64,000 bases of DNA from the NCBI GenBank assembly GCA_963691705.1, contig OY829543.1:49704564-49768563 (forward strand), in the 5' to 3' direction. Of this stretch, positions 1-10,542 are shown piece by piece (within the stretch, counting starts at the first letter, position 1; the number at the start of each line of letters is the position of its first letter). The stretch is from Viola odorata. Taxonomy: Eukaryota > Streptophyta > Magnoliopsida > Malpighiales > Violaceae. The notes under the pieces are model-generated. The model was not told the DNA's origin, did no database searches, and saw nothing but the letters and a program-made list of their open reading frames with translations. The translations under genes were made by a program, and so were the position numbers.

Positions 1-1629
1 ATAATTGAAAATGATGTTATTGATTTAAGAAGAAGTAAAAGGCAAAGAAAATAAAAATCTTTTGGAAATGAGTTTTATACCTATTTGATAGATAATGATC
101 CTTTAAGCTTTTCCGATGCTATTTCTTCTTTTGATGCTCCACTTTGGAAAGAAGCCATTAAAAGTGAAATTGATTCTCTTTCACAAAATAAAACTTGAAT
201 TTTGGTAGATTTACCGCCTAGTACAAAACCTATTGGATGTAAATGGATTTTTAAGAAGAAGCTTAAAATCGATGGTACTGTTGATAAGTATAAAGCTAGA
301 TTGGTTGCAAAAGGTTTTACTCAAAAATATAATTTGGATTATTTTGATACTTTTGCACCCGTAACTAGAATTTCATCCACTAGAGTTTTGATTGCCTTGG
401 CTTCTATTCACCAAATGGATGTTAAAACTGCTTTTCTAAATGGTGAATTAGAAGAAGAAATTTATATGGTGCAACCTGAAGGGTGTGTAGTTTCTGGTCA
501 AGAAAATAAAGTTTGCAAACTTATCAAATCTTTATATGGCTTGAAACAAGCACCTAAACAATGGTATGAAAAATTTGATCATGTGTTGAATTCTAATGGT
601 TTCTCTTCTATTGAAGTTGATAAATGTGTGTATGTCAAAATTAAAAATTGTGAATGTGTGATTATATGTTTATATGTGGATGACATGTTTATTTTTGGAA
701 CTACTCTTGAGGTAGTGTGTGAAACAAAATCTTTCCTTGCCTCAAAATTTGATATGAAAGATATGGGGGAGGCAAGTGTGATTTTATGGGTAAATATCAT
801 AAGGAAAGGTGATAGCATAATGCTAACACAGGAACATTATGTTGAGAAACTTTTTAAAAAGTATGGACATTTCGATGTCACTCCTGTGAGTACTCCTTAT
901 GATGCTAATACCCAATTAAAAATAAATAAAGGGGAGCCTATAGCTCAACGTGAGTATGCACAGACAATTGGGAGTCTGTTGCATTTGATGAATTTTACTT
1001 GACCAGGCATAGCATATGTTGTGTGCAGGTTGAGTAGATATACACATAATCCCAACCGAGAGCATTGGTTTGCAATAGACAGACTAATGAAATATTTGAG
1101 AGGAACCATGAGCTATGGTATCTTGTATAATAGATTTCCCGTTGTATTAGAGGGATACAATGATGCTAATTGGATCTCAGATTCTGATGAGATCAAATCC
1201 ACTAGTGGATATGTATTCACCCTTGTTGGTGGTACGATATCTTAGAAATCAGCCAAGCAAACGATCATTGCGAGATCAACTATGGAGTCAGAGTTTATAG
1301 CTCTGGAGTTGGCTGGTAGTGAAGTTGAGTGGCTAAGAAACTTCTTGGCAAATATTCCATTAGGAATAAAACCAACACCTTCTGTGTCTATGCATTGTGA
1401 TTGCCAAGCGGCAATAGTCATTGCTAAGAATAAAGCTTACAGTGGTAAAAATAGATACATTCGATTGAGGCATAATGTAATTAAGCAGCTACAGAAAGAT
1501 GGAATTATTTCTATAGATTATGTGAAGTCAGAAGTGAATTTGGCCAATCCTCTAACTAAGCCTCTGAGTAAAAAAATAATTGAAGAAACATCGAGGGGAA
1601 TGGGACTTAAAGCCATATTAAGAAATTAA
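1..1629 (+). pseudogene. Ty1/copia retrotransposon pol, 3' part (reverse transcriptase and RNase H), inactivated
   Basis: One reading frame (codons starting at 1, 4, 7...) encodes the end of a copia polyprotein: the linker before RT, the RT domain (about 200-1000) and RNase H (about 1020-1629). The RT active site YVDD is intact at 673-684, and the copia hallmarks 'YKARLVAKGFTQ' and 'LYGLKQAP' are readable. The frame has four stops: TAA 52-54, TGA 196-198, TGA 1000-1002 and TAG 1243-1245. There is also a small in-frame loss near 405, where the motif before 'HQMDVKTAFLNG' is shorter than in the family. The RNase H part keeps 'DANW', the 'MESEFIAL' helix and the 'CDCQAAI' segment. Gag and most of integrase lie left of the window. 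The copia assignment is certain from domain order; I do not assign a lineage. Confidence 0.93.
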
Positions 1630-1980
1630 CAGTGATGGGAACCCAACCTTTGTGATTGGAGATCCCATGAAGAAGGTTAATATGGGTAATAACAAGTCAC
1701 TTGTTAATTCTGTTAACACGAAATTGATTGTCCCTCCTATGGTGTGAGAAGTGTTAAACTGCATTGATTGAGAGGATGGATTTTTGAACTCTTAATGATT
1801 TCATATCCCTTATGGGTGATGTATTGATTGCAGATACATTTGATGAAATCACCTATATGAATGTGGAGTGGGGTTGCTCCTATGAGGTTGTGGCGTAATC
1901 TTTAGAGCATTCATTAACATCCAGGCACGCGCATGGCCAAAACGCGCACAACCGCGTTAACAGCAAGAATTGTGGGGGTA

Positions 1981-2623
1981 TAACATAATTAATAAATTCC
2001 CTACCTTGTAAAAGAGTTAATGGTTCATAAAATTTTTAAACTTCACCATTATCTCTGTAAGGATAAAGTTTAATTATCTAGGTCTGGTTCATAATCCAAA
2101 AAACACCAGATTCGAAAAGTTATACTCTATATAATAACCAGGAATTCCTAATGTCAACCTTTGTAATATGTGGGGGATTGTTGTAAAATAATAGTATTAC
2201 AAAAGGTTGTACAACGGCTATGAATAATTATGGCCATGATCCTCTCCCATTTGTAAATTTCATGCATAATGGCCATGATTCTTTCAACGTTGCAACGGCC
2301 ATGAACGTCCATAATTAATTGCCTTAAATTTCTTGCAACGGCCATGATCCTCTCCCCTAATTGCCATTCTTAATTTCCTTAAATCTCTACCATAATGGTG
2401 TGGATCCTTTCCTCCCTATAAATACCATCTATTCCATCAATCAAAAAACAAATCAAGAGAAAATAGTATTTTTCTTGGTTATTATTGTTCTTGCTGTTCT
2501 GATTCTCGATTCAAAAATCGGAAGAGATCGTTTTATCCTGGGGGAGTAAATTCTTTTAGAACGGCATTTCCTTGCGACTCAATCTTTGCGTTTCTAACAT
2601 TGTTTTGCAGATATTTTCCAACA
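1981..2623 (+). repeat. 3' LTR of the copia element (approximate ends)
   Basis: A purine-rich tract with five G's ends just before 1981, where the 3' LTR of a plus-strand copia element should begin. A TATA box (TATAAATA, 2417-2424) follows 350-440 bases of U3-like sequence containing repeated 'caacggccatga' units (about 2190-2360). A CA end is plausible at 2623, just before a host-gene scrap. The 5' LTR is outside the window, so the ends cannot be proved by pairing. Bases 1630-1980 are the untranslated stretch between pol and LTR. Confidence 0.55.
2417..2424 (+). promoter_or_regulatory. TATA box of the copia LTR
   Basis: TATAAATA inside the LTR on the same strand as pol. It is preceded by U3-like repeats and followed by a short leader, as expected for LTR-driven transcription. 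Confidence 0.5.
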
Positions 2624-2636
2624 TATTTATAATCTC

Positions 2637-2803
2637 TCATGAACTTGACTCAGCTCCAGCTCAACAATTTATTCGTCGCAAAAGATGATGGCATCCTCGC
2701 CGGACTCACTAGTGACCGGCTCCCTACCCCAGTCATCCTCCTCATCGGCTATGGAACTCAATGGCTCGTCGTCGGAATTCAATCCCTCTTACTGGCAGGT
2801 AAT
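2637..2803 (+). pseudogene. Exon fragment of a nodulin-like / NFD4-type major facilitator transporter
   Basis: Plus-strand translation gives 'LTQLQLNNLFVAKDDGILAG', then 'SDRLPTP', then 'GYGTQWLVV'. This order is typical of the first membrane segments of plant nodulin-like/MFS (NFD4) proteins. Two short in-frame losses remove residues the family normally has: after 'VAKD', and between 'ILLIG' and 'GYGTQ'. The end reads 'YWQ' in a shifted frame directly before a GT donor (gtaatt at 2803), matching the family's exon boundary. No later exon follows. It abuts the copia LTR, so this looks like a relic the copia element landed in or next to. The assignment rests on motif memory, not a search. Confidence 0.55.
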
Positions 2804-2989
2804 TAATTTAATTAATTTACATTTAATTTTGAAATTAGTATGTTGAAATTATTTTAAAAGGCAAGATTTAAGAGATCAGCAGGATTTAATGGGCGTTGAA
2901 AGTTTTATGTTTTTTTTTTCTGAAAGTCGATTTAGAAAAAAACATAAAAGTTTTGTTGTTTTGTTAACGCAGAAATTGTAAAGGTAGGC
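2804..2989. other. Non-coding stretch after the transporter exon scrap
   Basis: AT-rich sequence continuing from the GT donor, possibly intron remnant. Nothing else is recognisable. Confidence 0.4.
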
Positions 2990-3755
2990 ACGTCAATCAA
3001 TTTCTGTTGAACTTATATATTTGTTCAAAATGACCCTGCAAGTTGCAAGTTTTATGTAAGGGTAGGTACGTCAATTTCCTAAAAATTCCTAAACCGGAGT
3101 CGATTTAGGAAATTGATGTTTTTCCTCGGTAATTCAGGAGCCAAAGATGGGGTTAAACCAACATTTTTATCCTTAATAATTAACTAAAATATAAACGACT
3201 AAGAACAAATAACCTTTACAAGTAGACCGATCCCATTCAGCGGAAAATTTGACGAAGAGATTACATTAATCATGTTTTTTTATTAATATTTGAAGGGATG
3301 TGAATACGGTATAAATACATTAAGTAAAAGAGTTCTCACTTCCGATTTGAAAGAGTTTTGATTGAGGAACTACTTCGGTGAGATTCAACATTTTATTAAT
3401 AAACGATTATTATTCAGTCTAATTCCATCACTCTAAAGCTTCAGTAACCAAATTGTTGGACCACAACCCGAATGGTTTTGCCAACTCGAAACCGCGTCTT
3501 TGAGCGGAAACCTAGCAGGTACTTGTGACACAAGAGCCCATCCAAAGCATGTGACTTGAATGAAAGAAGAGACTGATGAAGAGCTGCATCATAACAAAAT
3601 ATAAAAAATAGTAAGAAATGATATACACAGTAAAAGAACCAGAAATCTGTTAATGAAACTATCAAATTTCAATCCAAATCAGTAGGATCAAGAATCCAAG
3701 GAGACAGAAAGATATTGATAATTTTAATATAATAATAATTTTAGAAAATAATAAT
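2990..3755 (-). repeat. Dispersed repeat copy A with an unrecognised C-terminal coding exon
   Basis: First of three related copies (others at 11826-12262 and 28637-29540). On the minus strand, about 3441-3560 reads as a coding end containing 'HKYLLGFRSKTRF' and 'IRVVVQQFG'. It is followed on the minus strand by a 3'-UTR-like AT-rich stretch with AATAAA-type signals (about 3390-3420). Copies A and C align over most of their length; copy B covers only the part from 'attgaggaac' on. I do not recognise the protein. No terminal repeats or target duplication define it as a transposon, so it may be a duplicated host-gene 3' end. Confidence 0.6.
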
Positions 3756-3860
3756 CAAGTTGGGTCAAGTTTTACAAACGGCTGGGCTGGGTTTGGTCTT
3801 CGCAAAGCTTACGCGTCTTATGAAGGAAGGTAAGCCATCGGCTCCAAATTTTCAATCTCC

Positions 3861-3942
3861 CCCCATTTCCAATCTTTCCCAAATTCCCAAATGCTTGAAA
3901 GCCCCATTTCCAATCTTTCCCAAATTCCCAAATGCTTGAAAG
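3861..3942. repeat. Perfect 41-bp tandem duplication
   Basis: Bases 3861-3901 and 3902-3942 are identical 41-base units beginning 'ccccatttccaatc'. They lie in the leader of the mariner-like gene, about 185 bases before its ATG. Confidence 0.9.
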
Positions 3943-4125
3943 TTTAAACCATTCCCGCAATAAATGGGAACGAAATTTCGGCATAATTTTAATTTCCCGC
4001 CATTGTGTTGGGATTGTATGTGGGGAAAGCAATTTATGTTCAAATTTGTAAAGTCCTCAATCCCTACCTCTGTCTGCTCTCCCAATCCCTAAAAACCCTC
4101 TCTTTAAAAAAACTTGCATCAATCA

Positions 4126-5722
4126 ATGGAGGCTGGTGATTTTAACCCTTTCTATGACCTTCGCGGAGACCCTAACATAGCTGGCTATCTAGGAAACTTA
4201 CTCCAGTGCGACGACAACTAAGCTTACTCAGATGACGGAGAGGAGGAGTTCGTGGAGCTCCAAGATGACGAGGGCGGAGATGACGAGGACATTCCAGACT
4301 TAAACATTGAGCCTCAGCCGAAAAGTGAAGATGCAGGTCATCCATATTTAAGTTGATAACTGTTTTTGTGTAAGATCATAGATAAAAAAATTTTTCATTT
4401 TCCTAAGTATGTTTGTGTGTGTGAGTTGCAGGACAACATTTAGACAACAGAGGGCGCAAAGAATTGGACGACGATGACAGGCTTGTGGCATATGAGATGC
4501 AGTTGCGAAAGAGTAAGAACGGGAAGCTTCTGAGACGGACAACAACTGAGGTCGTTGTCGCCTTCAACATTTCAATTCGATTTGTCCAGAGGTTGTGGAA
4601 ACGGGGCGAGAGTCTATGAATCACAACGTTGGCCTCAACAGAGTCAAGAATACAGGGAGGATAAGGGTTGAGTTTGATTGGCAGCAAATCCGGGATATTC
4701 CTCTGAGGAAGAGGACCACTATGAGGAATCTCTCCACAGCACTAAATGTGTCCAGGAAACGTTTGTCAAATGCCTTGAAGAGTGGAGAGATCAGGCGGCA
4801 TTCTAATGCCATCAAGCCTATTTTGACTGATGCTAATCGACAAAGACGGATTGAGTTCTGCCTCTCAATGCTGGATCCACATTCACCTCCTGCTGACTAG
4901 AGTTTCCAAGATATGACCAATGTCGTGCACATCGACAAGAAGTGGTTTCACATGACAAAGAAGACACAAACATACTACATGTTGGCAGACGAGGATGATC
5001 CAGTAAGGAAACTTAAATCCACTAATTTCATTCCAAAAATTATGTTTCTAGCAGTTGTAGCTAGGCCTAGGTATGCGCCTGATGGTAGATTCACTTTTGA
5101 TGGAAAATTAGGTATATTTCCTTTGGTAGATGAAGTGTGTGTTGTTAGGTCTAGTGTAAACAGACCAGCAGGGTCAATGGAATTGAAGCCAATTGAAAAG
5201 ATAGATAGAGATGTCATTAGGAAATTCATGATTGATAAGGTTTTGCCTTCAATTAGGGCTAAGTGGCTTGTAGAGAACATTAGAGATCCAATCATTATCC
5301 AACAGGATAATGCCAAGACTCATATCCTGCCTCATGATGAAGAATTTTTTTCAGCTGCTACCTCTCTTGGCTTGAATGTTATACTGTCATGTCAACCCCC
5401 TAACTCTCCTGATCTTAATGTCCTTGATCTTGGGTTCTTTAGGGCTATACAATCTCTCTAAGAACAGGAATGTGCTAGGTCTGTGGCTGAATTGGTTGCA
5501 GCCGTACATAAGAGTTTTATTGAGTTTTCTGAAATCAAGTGTAATTATATATTTCTCACTCTTCAGTCCTGTATTGTTGAAATTCTGAAACTTTTGGGGG
5601 ATAACACTTATAAAATCCCTCACATGAGTAAGGAGTCTTTGGAAAGGCAAGGGCTACTCCCTCTAGTCCTGTCATGTGACTCCTTAATCATTGCAAATGC
5701 AAGGGCTCATCTACTCCCATAG
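4126..5722 (+). pseudogene. Plant mariner-like transposase (DD39D), inactivated
   Basis: Two-exon transposase gene of the plant Tc1/mariner class. Exon 1 runs 4126-4336 (acidic N-terminus starting MEAGDFNPFYDL). A GT-AG intron covers 4337-4431 and exon 2 continues to 5722. The N-terminal helix-turn-helix part includes 'FNISIRFVQRLWKRG'. The catalytic core keeps all three aspartates: D in 'VVHID' (codon 4934-4936), D in 'IIQQDNAKTH', and D in 'NVLDLGFF', with exactly 39 residues between the second and third, as in plant mariners. Defects: TAA 4219-4221, a frame change near 4600, TAG 4898-4900 and TAA 5459-5461, plus a lysine where the family has glutamate in 'HIDEKW'. I could not find convincing terminal inverted repeats, so the element's ends are undefined. 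Confidence 0.93.
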
Positions 5723-6639
5723 CTTGTAAGTAATCTTACTTAATCATTTTCTTTTTGTTATTTGTGTGGTTATGGATCTGGTGTGATTAATTTTCTATTA
5801 CATGCTTGCAAGAATACATGAGGATTTCAGCATATACTGTGGTAGACAGTGGAATGGGATTTTAAGTTGTGCATTAGAAGTAATTATATAATTGATCCAT
5901 ATTTTGGGTAATGATGATGATCACAGTATCCATCAATCTAAGTGTTTGCATTTGCAGTCAGTAGTAAATAGCAACTTTTTGGGCTGGAGATAGGTTGTAC
6001 AGGTCGTATACCATGATGCAATGATCAATATAGATCATTTACTTGGGCAGTAGTTGATGTATAGGTGAACACTGTCATAGTTTAGACCTGTATCATGGAT
6101 TTTGTGAATTGGATATACTACTACAATGCATTTTCTGGGTTTACAATGCGTTTTCTGGGCAATGGTTGAATGGATAATTTATGCATTGTATGATGATGAT
6201 GATGATGATGATTATATAGACCAAATTCTTCTGAGATTGGTTGCATATGATGATAATAAATGAAATATTTATTGTTACATGATGATGTTGATGATGACGA
6301 TGATGATCATATAGCTCAATTTTAGGTAAGTTTTCTGTAGGTTTCATGATAATGATTTACCTTAGCATTCTAACATCAACCCCATTATGCTTCAGTGTTT
6401 TCTCTCACTTTCCCTAAAGACTCAACGGTTGAGATTGTTTTAACTGTTTGCTTCCTTTTCTTTCAGAGTCCACCCTAATGAAACCAGCTGAAAGGCAAGA
6501 GGCCAATGATCGTCTGCTTGATGGCCAGGTTGTGTCTGAGCATAACCTATTGCCGAGTTTCTTGACATTTAATAGATCTGTCCATGTTGTCGTTGGATAT
6601 TTATTTACCTTGTGTAATGTATTGTTATCTTCATGAGGT
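5723..6639. other. Region after the mariner transposase with ATG/GAT microsatellites
   Basis: Mostly AT-rich non-coding DNA. Short (gat)n runs lie at about 6190-6212 and 6280-6308. An AG acceptor-like site near 6467 is followed by a 55-codon open stretch; it could be a 3' exon or leader scrap of the mariner element, but it matches nothing I recognise. Confidence 0.4.
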
Positions 6640-7213
6640 AGGCCATGAGCTTGGCTTAGCTCTGTCGCTTAAGCGTTAATTCAGGGTTTGACCCCGAGCT
6701 TTGCCTAGGGCTTAGCCAAGACTGAAACTCCCAATCGAATAAGTAAATAATCTTTAATACCACTCCTTGGGCTTTCACTCTTCTCCTCTGTACAGTTGTT
6801 ATTCCTTGATCGACAAAGAAACATAACCAGCCCCCCTTATTGGTTATGCACTTGAGGTGTTCAACCGGTGTCCTTCGGTCAACAATTTATGAAAAGCTGA
6901 CTGGATTCCATCTTCATCAAACAGAGGTGGTTGACGGTGGACACGTCTCACCCTTTCAAATTCAAACTTAGGTTTTTGCTTCCCAATACACCACAGAGTA
7001 TCAATTCTTCCCCCCTGCCATAACCGACACCAATTGAACGTCATCTGGCCCGTAATGGTCATTAGGCAGTTGGGAATTCCTTGTTATTTAAACCGTATAC
7101 TTTTCCTTGGACGGTGCATCCATCATATCGACCTTTCTCATTATCCTTCCCCCTTTCTTCTTCATTTTCCCTTTTATTTAGGCTGTTACGTTTCTTGTCG
7201 CCGCCTATCAACA
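6640..7213. other. 5' region of a Tat-like retroelement scrap
   Basis: No coding sequence is recognised. The last 150 bases look like a promoter and leader for the small gene at 7214: a TATA-like 'tatttaaa' near 7084, then a pyrimidine-rich leader. This mirrors the region before the related gene at 41019. Confidence 0.4.
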
Positions 7214-7570
7214 ATGAATCGTGAAGATAAAAGAACGATGTTAGAAGCATATGCCGTCACCAGCAGAACCCTCCAACGTGATACTGGGTTGTTGGACACC
7301 AATCTCATCTCCACGGACACCGAAATTAAGCGGCTTGAGGACATGATTGAGGATCTCAAACATCGCAAGGATCAACTCTTTGCGGATGACTACATGGCGT
7401 TCGAGACTGTGAGCGCAATGTCTGACTGCATTACGCATCTCTCTCTTGCTGCTACACAACTGGAGCAGAAGGCCTCTGCACTGCGGATGGCGCGAGAAGC
7501 TGTGAACGAGGTCGTGATTGAGATGAATAGGTTTGCCAATGTCGTACCTGGGATCCCCACTAATGAGTAG
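7214..7570 (+). CDS. Small all-helical protein, related to the antisense gene at 41019
   Basis: An intact 118-codon frame from ATG 7214 to TAG 7568-7570. The predicted protein is rich in heptad-like Leu/Ile/Met spacing, with segments such as 'EIKRLEDMIEDLKHRKDQL' and 'LEQKASALRMAREAVNEVV'. It ends in a short Pro-containing tail. By eye it lines up end to end with the 125-aa protein at 41019-41396: 'GLLDT..L' against 'GFLES..L', 'ADDYMAFETVS' against 'LEDFSPLESVS', 'EVVIEMN...VPGIP' against 'DLVLVMD...LPKVP'. The longer open frame begins at 7034, but ATG 7214 follows a TATA-like motif and a leader. Function is unknown. It probably belongs to the antisense gene set of Tat-type gypsy elements. 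Its neighbours show no pol, so this is a fragment. Confidence 0.6.
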   Translation: MNREDKRTMLEAYAVTSRTLQRDTGLLDTNLISTDTEIKRLEDMIEDLKHRKDQLFADDYMAFETVSAMSDCITHLSLAATQLEQKASALRMAREAVNEVVIEMNRFANVVPGIPTNE

Positions 7571-8435
7571 ATTGTGTTGCTTTAATACTCCTATATTGTT
7601 GTCTTGTTTCTTAATCTTCAATCCAGTGTACTTTAACTTTTTTGTGTGCAATTTATTTTCCGCTATGTATTGGGTTTTTAGTGAAAATGTGGTATGGTTC
7701 ATGGCTTTTGATTTAATCCTCGTTCCCCATATCTTTTATTCAAGGTGTGAAATAATGAAATTCTGTAGGCCTAGCCAGATGCCAATATTTCCTATAAATC
7801 TCACACGAAATCTCTAACTCTATCTAGGCCTATCCCGTGGCCTAGCCACTTTCAGAATAAACACCCCCACACTTAACACATGCTTGCCCCCAAACATACA
7901 GACTCTAACAATGTTGCGCATAAAATATTTATCAACACAACATATAGAGAATAATAACATCATCATTTGCAATAAATAAAAGGAAAAGTCATTCGCAATA
8001 TAGAAAAAGATAGTACATCCTTGGTGGTTTAGCTTTCCTTATCAAGGGGGGTGGGAATGATGAAGTGGGAGCTGCCTTATCGGGGGTGAGACTGATGAGG
8101 TGGATTTGAGATCATTCAACATATGCCCAAGGATTCCTGAGACCACTTTGTCAAGGCTTTTGATATTGTTAGTGATATTCCACAAGCACGCGGTTGGTTT
8201 TTTATAGCTTTGTGCAATTAATGTAGAAGAATAATGTTACTTATTAAATTAAAAATAAAATAATCAAAATATAAATTTAATTGTTTAATATCAAATAACT
8301 TCAACATTCTATCGGAAATTTCTATAAAAAAAATATTAAAAACAGTTCCACTAAGAGAAGAGTATTAAGGAATTATTACAAAATTTCTCTTGTACAAAAT
8401 GTGCCAAACAAAAGAGCCCACCCCATTTAGGAATT
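7571..8435. other. Non-coding stretch after the small helical gene
   Basis: Apparent 3' region of the 7214 gene, then AT-rich DNA. No coding sequence, terminal repeat or RNA gene is recognised. Confidence 0.4.
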
Positions 8436-8793
8436 ATGATTTACTTATGCAATTCTTCCTTCTACAGTGCCCCAATTTTCAGTTTGGGTTTTCATTGTAG
8501 TCCAAAGCTTAGTAGCGAAGCTGTTGGGCCTAGGCCCGAAGATGGTACATCCAAATCTGGACCACAGTTTCCAGCCCAAATCCGGCAGGTACTTCAGAAA
8601 CAAATCAGATCCCATATAGTATGCTACAATGGAGAGAAGTCCATGAAATTACAATTTTAACATTTTTTTATCGGAGAGCCCACCCCATTTAGAAAAATTA
8701 AAAATTTTAATGATATATATTTTTTTTAAATACTGAAAGAGGAAAAATTCAAAATAAATGGTAAATAAAATTTAGGACCATATTTATTGAACA
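8436..8793 (-). repeat. Short scrap related to the copy A/B/C exon family
   Basis: The minus strand of about 8490-8600 reads 'SDLFLKYLPDLG', resembling both the 'HKYLPGF' exon of copies A-C and the 'MRSDLFQKYL' scrap at about 12385-12440. The flanks carry two copies of 'agcccaccccattta' (8416 and 8680). Degenerate; product unknown. Confidence 0.4.
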
Positions 8794-9051
8794 CTCAAAG
8801 TTAGGGCTGTACAAGAACCGGCCCGGACCGGGAACCGACCCGGAACCGGCCTTTTTTTTGACCCGGACCGGACTGATCCGGGGTTTTTTTTTTTTTTGAC
8901 CCGGACCGGACCGGACCGTAACTTCCGGTTCGGTCCGGTTCTCCACCCCTCTAAATCCGGGAACCGACCCGGAGAACCGGTAGAACCGGAAGTATATATA
9001 TATAAAAAATATAAATATATATATATGTACAATAATATCAAAGTTTCCATT

Positions 9052-9118
9052 TGGTTGAATGGTTAACTCATCACTTTTTGTATTAAAGGAGAGAGGTTCA
9101 AATCCTCTTGGCTCCCAC
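9052..9118 (+). ncRNA. tRNA-like segment with Pol III A and B boxes (left, in hAT-1)
   Basis: TGGTTGAATGG (9052-9062) resembles an internal A box, and GGTTCAAATCC (9095-9105) is a near-perfect B box. A 5-bp T-stem (agagg/cctct) closes around the B box. The acceptor stem does not pair, so this is not a working tRNA. It is probably SINE-like or tRNA-derived sequence fixed in the hAT family. Confidence 0.45.
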
Positions 9119-9184
9119 TTTTTTTTTCTTTCTAAACTTAACTCATTCTCTTTCTTTTTTCCTTCTAAATTATATTAAAATTTC

Positions 9185-10150
9185 TCATGTATGTATATAT
9201 TTTTTCTAGTAATATAATTGTAAACTCAATTAAAAATCCTCATTTTTTTTCTTTTTATTTGTTATTTTAAATACAAAATTGTATTAAGGATGTTATATGA
9301 ACTAAGAAATAAAATTTTAATAGCCATTTATATAGTTAAGATGACATATACTAGTAATATATTATTGTAAATTGTAATAATCATTTATATAGTTAATATG
9401 TATAAATTAAGACCATTAATTATTAATAATATAGTTACTAATTATTATCAATTGTCATAAAATTAAAATTTACACATTGTTTAGAGTTTTATGCTTTTAA
9501 TTTAAATTGTATTAATGTTTAAATTACTAATGTATTATGCATTTTTTCTTTTTTCTTTTAAACTCAATTAAATTTAAAAGTCCTCATTTTTTTCTTTTTA
9601 TTTGTTACCTTAAATACAAAATTTTATTAAGGATGTTATATTACCTAAGAAAAAAAAATTAAATAGCCATTTATATAGTTAAGATGACACATACTAGTAA
9701 TATATTATTGTAAATTGTAATAGCCATTTATATAGTTAATGTGTATAAAGTAAGACCACTAATTATTAATAATATAGTTTAGGGATTATTATCAATTGTC
9801 ATAAAATTAAAATTTACTAATTGTTTAGAGTTTTGTGCTTTTAATTTAAATTGTATTAATGTTTAAATTACTAATGTATTATGCATTTTGTCTTTTTTTC
9901 TTTTAAACTCAATTAAAAGTCCTCATTTTTTTCTTTTTATTTATTACTTTAAATACAGAATTTTATTAAGGATGTTATATTACCTAAGGAAAAAAATTAA
10001 TAGCCATTTATATAGTTAAGATGACACATACTAGTAATATATAGTTGTAAATTGTAATAGCCATTTATATAGTTAATATGTATAAAATAAGACCATTAAT
10101 TATTAATAATATAGCTATTAATTATTATCAATAAATAATTAAGGTTTCAG
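9185..10150. repeat. About 340-bp tandem repeat inside hAT-1
   Basis: A monomer marked by 'ctttttatttgtta' recurs at 9251, 9594 and 9933 (spacings 343 and 339), nearly three copies. Each contains 'atagccatttatatagttaa' blocks. The same monomer fills the right part of the second hAT element (34490-35296). Confidence 0.85.
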
Positions 10151-10190
10151 TTCTCCAACCTTTAAAATCCGGGAACCGGTAGAACCGGAA

Positions 10191-10223
<33 letters not shown>

Positions 10224-10243
10224 ATTATATCAAAATTTCCATT

Positions 10244-10310
10244 TGGTTTAATGGTTAACACCTCACCTACCATATTAAAGGGTAGAGGTTCAAATCCTCT
10301 TGGCTCCCAC
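10244..10310 (+). ncRNA. tRNA-like segment (right, in hAT-1)
   Basis: Second copy in the same orientation as the left one: A-box-like TGGTTTAATGG (10244-10254) and B box GGTTCAAATCC (10287-10297), followed by 'tcttggctcccac' as in the left copy. The repeated order flanks the internal tandem array. Confidence 0.45.
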
Positions 10311-10542
10311 TTTCTTTTTTCCTTCTAAACTTAACTCCTCCTTAAAAAAAAAAAAAAAAAAAAAAAAAATTCCGGGTCAGAACCGAAACCGGCCCGGACC
10401 GACCCGGAAAATTCAGAACCGGCCCGGCCCGGACCGGAAGTGTCCGGTCCGGTCCGGTTCTGTCCTGGCCCAGAACCGGTAATTCCGGTCCGGTCCGGTT
10501 CTAGCCCAAGAACCGGCCCGAACCGGACCGTGTACACCCCTA

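Larger units (their letters stand above)
8802..10542. mobile_element. Non-autonomous hAT element (hAT-1)
   Basis: The element is flanked by a perfect 8-bp duplication CTCAAAGT at 8794-8801 and 10543-10550. Its ends are inverted: TAGGGCTGTACA at the left and, read inward from the right, TAGGGGTGTACA. The eight-base duplication and TAGGG ends are hallmarks of the hAT superfamily. Both subterminal zones (8815-8990 and 10375-10535) are packed with degenerate CCGGTTC/GGACCGG units. No transposase is present. The interior is AT-rich tandem repeats bordered by two tRNA-like segments. A related larger element sits at 30445-35795. Confidence 0.92.

Noticed and set aside
9052..9118. Functional tRNA gene
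   Set aside because: A and B boxes and T-stem are there, but no acceptor-stem pairing or credible anticodon arm. Kept only as a tRNA-like segment.
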